Part shown: piece by piece, positions 17,951 to 24,852 of the stretch
Position numbering within the stretch: position 1 is the stretch's first letter
How the letters are laid out: each line of letters starts with the position of its first letter
Assembly: GCA_023388335.1 (NCBI GenBank)
Contig: JAEWGL010000182.1
Location: 1-24,852, forward strand
From: Pseudomonadota bacterium
GTDB lineage: Bacteria; Pseudomonadota; Gammaproteobacteria; Pseudomonadales; Pseudomonadaceae
Direction: 5' to 3'
Length of the DNA: 24,852 nucleotides
Program-made: the position numbers and the translations under genes
Notes under the pieces: generated by a model
What the model was told of the DNA's origin: nothing
Databases searched by the model: none
The model's input: only the letters and a program-made list of their open reading frames with translations

Positions 17951-18871
17951 ATGTCGGAACGGATTCAAGCACTGCAGGCCCTGCGCGCCTTCGAGGTCGC
18001 CTCGCGCTATGGCTCGTTCACCCGCGCGGCGCAGGAGCTGGCGTTGACACAGGGCGCCGTAAGCCACCACATCAAGACCCTCGAGACACTGTTCGGCTGC
18101 GACCTGTTCGAGCGCCGCGGCCCCAAGCTGTACCTGACCGAACACGGGCGCGTGTTGGCGCAGGAGCTCAAGGTCGGTTTCAAGATCATCGAGAACGCCT
18201 GCGCACTGTTGCGCCAGGACCGCTACGGTCTGCGGCTCAAGGCCCCGTCTACCCTCACCGTGCGCTGGCTGCTCAGGGCGCTGGATGGCTTCAAGAAGGT
18301 CGACAATAGCTGCAGTGTGCAGCTGTCGAGCGTGTGGATGGACATCGATTCGGTGGACTTCTATTGCGAGCCCTACGATTGCGCGATCCTTCTGGGCAAT
18401 GGCCGTTTTCCCGCCGAGGTCGAGAGCCTCAAGTTGTTCGACGAGTGGCTGATTCCGGTATGTCATCCTGACTATATGAGCAGTGACGAGCCGCCGCTGT
18501 CGGCCCTGCAACATTGCGAATTTCTTCACCCCTCACCAGACCGGCGCGATTGGCGGCGCTGGCTCGCGCGCATGGATGCGCTGGATATCAGCATCGACCA
18601 GGGCCAGGTGTTCGACACCCTTGACCAAGGAATTTCCGCCGCCCAGCAGGGCCTGGGCATCTCGGTGGTCGATCTGGTGCTGGCCAGTGCCGACCTCGCG
18701 GCCGGCCGCCTGGTCACGCCCTTCAAGCATGCCGTGGCCACGGGTGACGGCTATTACATGACCTGGCTCAGGTCCAGCCCCAAGGATCGACAGATGAAAA
18801 AGCTGCGCGATTACCTGCTGGCCCAGGTTCCGCCCCTCGCCAGCAAGGACATCGATTACCTGTACGGTTGA
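17951..18871 (+). CDS. LysR-type transcriptional regulator, GcvA-like
   Basis: A 306-residue LysR regulator. The N-terminal winged helix-turn-helix (about 6-65) reads LQALRAFEVASRYGSFTRAA then LTQGAVSHHIKTLE, the pattern of the GcvA/AmpR subgroup. The C-terminal effector domain (about 92-300) follows, with the typical end HPDYMSSDEPPLSAL...GLGISVVDLVLA. The ATG at 17951 is chosen: the extension to 17819 would place coding sequence over the promoter region, and the family N-terminus starts about here. The ribosome site is weak (GGAATG, 8 nt). It is divergent from the YqcI/YcgG–LysE–SGNH operon, so it most probably controls that operon and itself, responding to the pathway's substrate or product. 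Confidence 0.93.
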   Translation: MSERIQALQALRAFEVASRYGSFTRAAQELALTQGAVSHHIKTLETLFGCDLFERRGPKLYLTEHGRVLAQELKVGFKIIENACALLRQDRYGLRLKAPSTLTVRWLLRALDGFKKVDNSCSVQLSSVWMDIDSVDFYCEPYDCAILLGNGRFPAEVESLKLFDEWLIPVCHPDYMSSDEPPLSALQHCEFLHPSPDRRDWRRWLARMDALDISIDQGQVFDTLDQGISAAQQGLGISVVDLVLASADLAAGRLVTPFKHAVATGDGYYMTWLRSSPKDRQMKKLRDYLLAQVPPLASKDIDYLYG

Positions 18872-18911
18872 GGTGCGCGCACAACCTTCAGCGCGGACAA
18901 GCGACCCCGGG

Positions 18912-18917
18912 TAGAAT
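18912..18917 (+). promoter_or_regulatory. -10-like box upstream of polB
   Basis: TAGAAT, five of six to consensus, lies 35 bp before the polB start in the 81-bp gap after the LysR gene. The -35 is poor. No LexA-type CTG-N10-CAG is visible. Confidence 0.3.
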
Positions 18918-18952
18918 CCTTCTCACGCGCGTGGCGATTCGAGGTTGAAGCG

Positions 18953-21313
18953 GTGGAAGTACAGCAGGGCTTTGTCCTGACCCGGCATTGGCACGACACG
19001 GCCGAGGGTACCTGCGTGGAGTTCTGGCTGGCCACCGACCAGGGGCCTCGGCGCGTGCGGCTGGCACCACAGACGTCGGTGGCTTTCATTCCGGCAGTGC
19101 AGGTGGAGCAGGCGAGGGCGCTGCTGGCCGATGAGCCGGGTGTGGAACTGCGAGCACTGCAGCTGTGCGACTTCGACCATCGACCGGTGCTTGGCCTCTA
19201 CTGCTCGCAGCACCGCCAACTGATGCAGCTGGAGAAACGCTTGCGGGCCGCTGGCATCGAGACCTACGAGGCCGATATCCGCCCGCCGGAACGCTATCTG
19301 ATGGAGCGCTTCATCACGGCGCCCGTGCACTTCAGCGGCACGCCGGACGCCCACGGCGTGCTCTGCGATACCCAGCTCAAGCCGGCCCCGGACTACCGCC
19401 CAACCCTGCGCCTGGCCTCGCTGGACATCGAGACTACCGAACGCGGCGAGCTGTATAGCATTGCCTTGGAAGGCTGCGGCCAGCGCCAGGTGTACATGCT
19501 TGGCCCCGCCAACGGCCCGGCCGGCGAGGTGGATTTCGACTTGCAGTACTGCGACAGTCGCAGCCAGTTGCTCGACTGCCTGAACCGCTGGCTGGCCCGG
19601 CACGACCCGGATGTCATCATCGGCTGGAACCTGGTGCAGTTCGACCTGCGGGTGCTGCACGAACATGCCGAGCGTTTGCAGGTGCCGCTGTGTTTGGGAC
19701 GAGATGGCGCGCCCATGACCTGGCGTGAACACGGCAGCCGCGCGCATTTCTTTGCCAGCGCCCCGGGCCGGTTGCTGATCGACGGCATCGAGGCGTTGCG
19801 CTCGGCCACCTGGAGCTTCCCCTCGTTCAGCCTCCAGAACGTTGCCCAGACCCTGCTCGGCGAGGGCAAGGCCATAGACACGCCGTACCAGCGCATGGAC
19901 GAGATCAACCGCATGTTCGCCGAGGACAAGCCGGCTCTGGCCCGCTACAACCTCAAGGACTGCGAGTTGGTCACGCGCATCTTCGCCCACACCCGGCTGC
20001 TGGACTTTCTCCTCGAGCGTTCCACGGTCACCGGCCTGCCGGCCGATCGCAGCGGCGGCTCGGTGGCCGCCTTCTGCCACCTGTACATACCGTTGATGCA
20101 CCGCCAGGGCTTCGTCGCGCCGAACCTGGGCTCGCGTCCGGACGAAGCCAGCCCAGGCGGCTTCGTCATGGACTCGCGTCCCGGCCTGTACGAGTCGGTA
20201 TTGGTGCTGGACTACAAGAGCCTGTACCCCTCGATCATCCGCACCTTCCTGATCGACCCCGTGGGCCTGGTCGAAGGCTTGCGCGAACCTGGCCCAGCGC
20301 AGGCGGTGGAAGGTTTTCGCGGCGCCTCGTTCTCGCGTACCCGTCACTGCCTGCCAGCGATCGTCGAGCAGGTCTGGCAGGGGCGCGAAGCGGCCAAGCG
20401 CGAGGGCAACGCCCCGTTGTCGCAAGCCCTGAAGATCATCATGAACGCCTTCTACGGCGTGCTTGGCTCCAGTGGTTGCCGGTTCTTCGATCCACGCCTG
20501 GCCTCGTCCATTACCCTGCGTGGACATCAGATCATGCGCCGTACCCGCGAGCTGATCGAGGCCCAGGGCTACGACGTCATCTACGGCGACACCGATTCGA
20601 CCTTCGTCTGGCTCAAGAAGGCCCACGACCAAGCCGATGCCGCGCGCATCGGCCGATCGCTGGTGGCCCAGGTCAACGCCTGGTGGCGCGAGCACCTGCG
20701 TGACAGCCTGGGCCTGGAGAGCGCGCTGGAGCTGCAGTTCGAGAGCCACTACAAGCGCTTCCTCATGCCGACCATCCGCGGGGCCGACGAGGGTAGCAAG
20801 AAGCGCTATGCCGGCCTGGTGCAGGGTGTCGATGGCGAGGACGACATGGTCTTCAAGGGCCTGGAGTCGGTGCGTACCGATTGGTCCCCGCTGGCCCGAC
20901 AGTTCCAGCAGGAATTGTACTCGCGCATCTTCCGCCGCCAGCCGTACCGCGAGTACCTGTGCGAGTACGTACGGCGTACCCTGGCCGGTGAGCAGGATGA
21001 GCTGCTGATTTACCGCAAGCGCTTGCGCCGGCCGCTCGCCGACTACCAGCGTAATGTCCCGCCGCACGTGCGCGCGGCCCGCCTGGCCGACGAATACAAC
21101 GCGCGCCAGAAGCGCCCACGGCAATATCAGAACGGCGGTTGGATTCGCTATGTGATGACCGTGAGCGGACCTGAACCGTTGGAAAACCGCCAGTCGCCGG
21201 TCGACTATGAGCATTACCTGAGCCGACAGCTGCAACCGATCGCCGATGCCATCCTGCCGTTTGTCCAGGACGACTTTACCGCATTGATCAACCGCCAACT
21301 GCCGCTGTTCTGA
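18953..21313 (+). CDS. polB: DNA polymerase II (family B)
   Basis: A 786-residue B-family polymerase with 3'-5' proofreading, used for replication restart and translesion synthesis in Gram-negative bacteria. The exonuclease domain shows Exo I LDIETT (Asp158, Glu160), Exo II GWNLVQFDLRVL and Exo III YNLKDCELV. The polymerase domain shows motif A LDYKSLYPSIIR (Asp420), motif B KIIMNAFYGVLGSSG and motif C YGDTDS (Asp546, Asp548). All catalytic acids are intact. The start is GTG 18953, with GAGG 8 nt upstream; it gives MEVQQGFVLTRHWHD, which lines up with the start of E. coli Pol II (MAQAGFILTRHW). The length matches E. coli (783). It is same-strand with the LysR gene 81 bp upstream but is probably a separate unit. 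Confidence 0.97.
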   Translation: MEVQQGFVLTRHWHDTAEGTCVEFWLATDQGPRRVRLAPQTSVAFIPAVQVEQARALLADEPGVELRALQLCDFDHRPVLGLYCSQHRQLMQLEKRLRAAGIETYEADIRPPERYLMERFITAPVHFSGTPDAHGVLCDTQLKPAPDYRPTLRLASLDIETTERGELYSIALEGCGQRQVYMLGPANGPAGEVDFDLQYCDSRSQLLDCLNRWLARHDPDVIIGWNLVQFDLRVLHEHAERLQVPLCLGRDGAPMTWREHGSRAHFFASAPGRLLIDGIEALRSATWSFPSFSLQNVAQTLLGEGKAIDTPYQRMDEINRMFAEDKPALARYNLKDCELVTRIFAHTRLLDFLLERSTVTGLPADRSGGSVAAFCHLYIPLMHRQGFVAPNLGSRPDEASPGGFVMDSRPGLYESVLVLDYKSLYPSIIRTFLIDPVGLVEGLREPGPAQAVEGFRGASFSRTRHCLPAIVEQVWQGREAAKREGNAPLSQALKIIMNAFYGVLGSSGCRFFDPRLASSITLRGHQIMRRTRELIEAQGYDVIYGDTDSTFVWLKKAHDQADAARIGRSLVAQVNAWWREHLRDSLGLESALELQFESHYKRFLMPTIRGADEGSKKRYAGLVQGVDGEDDMVFKGLESVRTDWSPLARQFQQELYSRIFRRQPYREYLCEYVRRTLAGEQDELLIYRKRLRRPLADYQRNVPPHVRAARLADEYNARQKRPRQYQNGGWIRYVMTVSGPEPLENRQSPVDYEHYLSRQLQPIADAILPFVQDDFTALINRQLPLF

Positions 21314-21396
21314 TCCGGGTACTAGCTATGTAGCGCCGTGGCTCGCTCACTGGCACCTAGCTTCGCGTCTTCAGTAATCAGAGGAAGATGCGGATC

Positions 21397-24300
21397 ATGG
21401 ACACCAGTCAAAATCAGGCACTTGGGGAAACCGCCCCACCCAGGACAGACGAAGCTTTTCAGGACGACATCATCGGCAAGCGCTTGCCGGTGTGGCTGCG
21501 CGCGGCCAGCGTCGAGCAGGTGACAGCGCTCGGGGAGGCAATGAGCCTCAGTCTGTATTTTCATCAGCAGGTGAGCGCGGTGCTGGCGCGTATCGAGCGT
21601 ATCGACCGCTTCGCACTGCCAGCACTGCAAGATGCCCTGCAAGCGCGCTTCGGCGTTGCGTTCGATGTGCCGCGCTGGACATTTCGGGTGGGGCATCGTG
21701 AGCCGATCATCAATGCTCAGCCGGTGGGCGCACATCTGACCGAAGTGGTGTATGGCCAGATGCCCTTGCTCGAGGCGGCGCTGCGCAATTTCACGCTCGC
21801 GGAGGCCGAGCCCGGTGGACAACCGCGGGGCAATCGTCTGTTGAATGCGCGCGAGGGCAGGGTGAGGCCGCCCTCGGCCATCGAGTTCGCCGCGCTGTGC
21901 CGCGAGCTTGATGTGGGGGGGCGATATCAGCGTCATCTGGACACCGTTCTGCAACCTGCTGTACAGGCGGGCGAGCCTGCGCAAAACGTGGCGTCGCTGC
22001 TGGCGCGCGCGCAGCGCTACGGCATGCTGGTGGATGCCCATATCGGCCGGCTCAAGGGCGTACTGAGCGACAGCGAACACCGTGCGCTGGTGCAGCTGTG
22101 CCATTTGCGTCAGCCCGTGCGCGTGGACGATTGCCCGGTGGCAGCCAAGCAGTTGAGCCTGCTGGGCTGCACCCTGGAGCAGATCGTCGTGCTGGATGTC
22201 ATCGATGAGGGCCTGTTACGCAACACTTCCCGGCGGCTGCTGGTACACATCCCGGAGGATCCGCAGGGCGCCTGGAGTGCCTTCGCGGACCTGCGCCATT
22301 TCGCCAACGACCTGGGCAAGCGCCTACGCACACCCGAGTATCAGCGTTTCTTCAGTCGCTTCGTGCGCCGGCGTGACAGCCAGCGTTTCTTTGCCTGCGT
22401 GATCGAAGGCTATGAGGGGGTGTCGGACCTTGCCAACATCAGCCTGCAAGAGCACATGCACGCTTATCCGGCACCGTTGTTCGAGAGCCTGGCGGCTGCC
22501 CGTATTCGCCAGATCAAGGGTGATGCGGCGATGATCGCGGTGCCGGTGGCCGAGGTCGATCGTCAAGTCCAGCGCGAGCACGACCGGCGTCTGGCCGCTG
22601 AGGGTCGGACGCTGCTCAACCTGGCGGGTTTGTTCGTGCCGACGCTCGGTGCGGTGCTGCTGGCGGCGAGCGCCTGGTCGCTGCTGGGCGAGGTCTTCCA
22701 TGGCGTCAAGGCATGGCACGAGGGCGATACCAGCGAGGCGCTCGATCATCTGATGAACGTTGCCACCGACCTCGCCATGATAGGGGGCACGGCGGCCGGC
22801 CTCGGTGTGGCGCGCAGGCTCTGGAGCCGCTCGGCGGTGGTGGATGACTTGGTGCCGGCGCGCTTGGAAGACGGCACGACGAAGCTGTGGAACGGTGACC
22901 TCGCGCCCTTTCGTAGCGAAGCGCCGCCGCCTGAGGCGGTTGCCGATGCCCAAGGTGTTCACCGTTTGGGCGCGCAGGCCTGGATCGAAATGGACGGGCA
23001 GTACTATGCCGTGACACAGCGTCCGTGGCAACTGTGCCCCCAGGGCGGCCATGGGCCGCTGCTGTGCCACAACGGGGCCGGTGCTTGGCGGCTGTGGTCC
23101 GAGCAACCGCTGCAATGGAACGACACGTACCGCATGTTCCGCCGCCTCGGTGGGCGCTTTGCTGAACTGGACGACGACAGAATCGATCAGGTCCTGACGG
23201 CCCATGGCATGCAGGTGGACCACCTCAGAGCCCTGCATGTGCAGGGGCGCGCACCACAGGCCGAGCTGGTCGACAGCGTGATGCGTGCCGCGCTGGACAT
23301 GCGCATCAGCCAGCTGGTCAGCCGCCTGCGCGCGGGGGAGCAGGTCGAGGGCACGGCGTTGCAGCATGCCCGGGCCTTGGCGGGGAATGCCGCACACGCC
23401 GGCCAGGCGTTCGCCGAGCTCACCTGGGCCCAGCGCCGAGCCTTGTTCCAACGGCTCTACGACGGCGCCGAGGACAGTGAAAGCCCGGGCGTCGCGGCGT
23501 TGCGCCGCGTGTTCCCGAGCCTGCATGGCCGAGCCGCGCGCGAACTGCTACGCACCGCGAGCGCTGTCGATCGTCAGCGCCTGCTCGACAGTGGGCGCGT
23601 TGCGTTGCGCCTGGCCGAGGCGGCCAGGACGAGCAGCCTGCGCATCCGCGTGATCAGGGTATACGAGGCGCTGCATCTTGATACGCCGCAGAATGCCGAT
23701 CTGGCACGGGTCGCCATGGGCATGCTCGAACACCTGCCAGGCAGTCATGTGGGGGTACGCTGGCGACTGTTTGAGGGCTACGCGGACGGCCCCCTGTTGC
23801 TGTCGACCGAAGAAGGTGAGCAGGCCTTCGACCTGGTGCATCTAAACGGCAAGTTCCAGCGGCTTGATGTGCACGGCCGCGCCATCGACGAGCCGGGCGA
23901 GCTGTTCGAGGTTATGGCCGCCGCTTACCACCACCGCCAGCGCGAGGCCATGGGCATCGGTGAGCCATTCGCGCACAACCTCAGGGTGCTGTTGGCACGC
24001 CAGGCCGTGCAACGGCGCCCGAAGGTCGAGAAGCTGTTGGGGCAGGATCAACGCGCTGGCGCTTTCCGTTTTCCTCAGCGACTGGCCGACGGCAGGCTCG
24101 GTTATCCGCTAAGCGGCCGGTTGCCAGCAAGCGGTGCGCGAACGGGTCGGTCGCGGGCCTTGTTCAGCAGTGTGCGAGAGGTGTACCCCACCTACAGCGA
24201 TACCCAGGTACTGGCCTGGGCAGATGACGTGCAGCGCTCGGGCCGCCAGGTCGAAAGCGTTCTGCGTCAGCTCGTCCAGGAGCTGGATGCGTTGACCCGA

Positions 24301-24852
24301 AGCCTCGATGCCTGGGCTGGACAGGCCAGCAGTGAGCGGGTCCGGGATGAGCGGCGTTACGTCCACAACACCCTGCGCAGCTGCTGGCAGCGCCGGACAA
24401 CCGTCGGCAACCCACTCAATGGACCCGGCACGAATATTCGCCTCATCCTGTACGCCGCAAGGCCACAGATTCTGCCCGAGCTCCCGGCGCACGTCAGCTT
24501 TGCCCATGTTTCCGAGCTGGTGCTTTTGCAGATGGGGCTGCAAAGCGTGCCGGCGAGCTTCCTCGACGCTTTCAGCGGCCTGCGCCTGCTGGACCTTGGT
24601 GGCAATCGTCTGACCCGGCTTCCCCAAGGCCTGTTGCAAATGGCCCAGCTGCGCGAGCTGAGCCTGACCAACAACCGCATCACCCTCGATGCCGGGCAAG
24701 CCGCGACCTTGGCCAGCTGCGAGTCACTGGAATGGATCAACCTGTCCCACAACCCGCTGGGCCGCACCTTTTCCTTGAGCGGTATGCGCCGTTTGCGCAT
24801 GCTCAATTTGCGCAATACCCAAATCAGCGATCTGCCGTACGCGCTGCTGGAC
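21397..24852 (+). CDS. Giant LRR toxin/effector, dermonecrotic-toxin-like / NEL-type (5' part, runs off window)
   Basis: An uninterrupted frame of 1152 codons that reaches the last base of the window with no stop. Codon use is normal for this genome. Residues about 406-430 (LLNLAGLFVPTLGAVLLAASAW...) and about 452-472 (LMNVATDLAMIGGTAAGLGVA) form two hydrophobic helices inside a long alpha-helical region. Leucine-rich repeats start at about residue 1033 (SELVLLQMGLQSVPASFL, LRLLDLGGNRLTRLPQGL, LRELSLTNNRI, LEWINLSHNPL, LRMLNLRNTQISDLP). This order matches large Pseudomonas proteins with a DUF6543/dermonecrotic-toxin-like N-terminal region, LRRs and a C-terminal NEL E3 ubiquitin ligase domain; the catalytic part would lie beyond the window. 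There is no signal peptide. ATG 21397 is preferred (AGAGGA 11 nt upstream); an in-frame ATG at 21388 sits too close to that site. Confidence 0.8.
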   Translation, partial: MDTSQNQALGETAPPRTDEAFQDDIIGKRLPVWLRAASVEQVTALGEAMSLSLYFHQQVSAVLARIERIDRFALPALQDALQARFGVAFDVPRWTFRVGHREPIINAQPVGAHLTEVVYGQMPLLEAALRNFTLAEAEPGGQPRGNRLLNAREGRVRPPSAIEFAALCRELDVGGRYQRHLDTVLQPAVQAGEPAQNVASLLARAQRYGMLVDAHIGRLKGVLSDSEHRALVQLCHLRQPVRVDDCPVAAKQLSLLGCTLEQIVVLDVIDEGLLRNTSRRLLVHIPEDPQGAWSAFADLRHFANDLGKRLRTPEYQRFFSRFVRRRDSQRFFACVIEGYEGVSDLANISLQEHMHAYPAPLFESLAAARIRQIKGDAAMIAVPVAEVDRQVQREHDRRLAAEGRTLLNLAGLFVPTLGAVLLAASAWSLLGEVFHGVKAWHEGDTSEALDHLMNVATDLAMIGGTAAGLGVARRLWSRSAVVDDLVPARLEDGTTKLWNGDLAPFRSEAPPPEAVADAQGVHRLGAQAWIEMDGQYYAVTQRPWQLCPQGGHGPLLCHNGAGAWRLWSEQPLQWNDTYRMFRRLGGRFAELDDDRIDQVLTAHGMQVDHLRALHVQGRAPQAELVDSVMRAALDMRISQLVSRLRAGEQVEGTALQHARALAGNAAHAGQAFAELTWAQRRALFQRLYDGAEDSESPGVAALRRVFPSLHGRAARELLRTASAVDRQRLLDSGRVALRLAEAARTSSLRIRVIRVYEALHLDTPQNADLARVAMGMLEHLPGSHVGVRWRLFEGYADGPLLLSTEEGEQAFDLVHLNGKFQRLDVHGRAIDEPGELFEVMAAAYHHRQREAMGIGEPFAHNLRVLLARQAVQRRPKVEKLLGQDQRAGAFRFPQRLADGRLGYPLSGRLPASGARTGRSRALFSSVREVYPTYSDTQVLAWADDVQRSGRQVESVLRQLVQELDALTRSLDAWAGQASSERVRDERRYVHNTLRSCWQRRTTVGNPLNGPGTNIRLILYAARPQILPELPAHVSFAHVSELVLLQMGLQSVPASFLDAFSGLRLLDLGGNRLTRLPQGLLQMAQLRELSLTNNRITLDAGQAATLASCESLEWINLSHNPLGRTFSLSGMRRLRMLNLRNTQISDLPYALLD

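Noticed and set aside
18923..21298. 791-codon open frame antisense to polB
   Set aside because: Same GC-rich codon effect; polB on the plus strand has intact exonuclease and polymerase motifs.
22324..23526. 400-codon minus-strand frame near the window end
   Set aside because: It is antisense to the giant plus-strand LRR gene, which is open from 21388 to the end of the window.

Overview
The window looks like chromosomal DNA from a fluorescent pseudomonad of the Pseudomonas putida group (P. putida / P. entomophila / P. mosselii type). The evidence is high GC with strong third-position G/C bias, a cysI–metH–cti–nfuA gene set typical of that group, REP-like intergenic repeats starting with an 'aggagcggcctt' core, and a 3' gene that looks like the large leucine-rich-repeat toxin/effector proteins common in these bacteria. 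I had no database access, so this is based on protein families and gene context. There are no rRNA or tRNA genes, insertion sequences or CRISPR arrays.

Left part (1-7400): a sulfur/methionine block. On the minus strand, cysI (sulfite reductase haemoprotein) overlaps a DUF934 gene that ends in a strong terminator. Divergent from cysI is a 37-residue single-pass membrane protein. A bidirectional terminator then separates it from a DUF2970 membrane protein. Next comes a 0.75 kb non-coding stretch packed with REP-like repeats in three inverted pairs, then the B12-dependent methionine synthase metH. Upstream of metH lies a perfect match to the MetR operator pattern, placed correctly relative to an extended -10 promoter.

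Middle part (7400-15100): the plus strand carries cti (periplasmic cis/trans fatty acid isomerase), a membrane acyltransferase, nfuA (Fe-S carrier), and a two-gene copper-delivery operon (SCO1-like lipoprotein plus PCu(A)C chaperone). The minus strand carries a small coiled-coil protein, an azlCD-type branched-chain amino acid exporter pair, and an exported Sel1-like protein.

Right part (15200-24852): the least explained section is a compact divergent cluster. On the minus strand, a YqcI/YcgG (GntA/DcsA-type haem N-oxygenase family) gene, a LysE-type exporter and a cytosolic SGNH-fold protein form a tight operon. A GcvA-like LysR regulator is divergent from it across an AT-rich promoter region that contains a perfect inverted repeat. 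I propose this as a small, possibly undescribed pathway that makes and exports an N-oxygenated amino acid derivative. It is followed by polB (DNA polymerase II) and by the first ~1150 codons of a giant gene that runs off the window. That gene encodes hydrophobic helices in the middle and leucine-rich repeats from about residue 1030, consistent with a dermonecrotic-toxin-like / NEL-type E3 ligase effector whose catalytic end lies outside the window.
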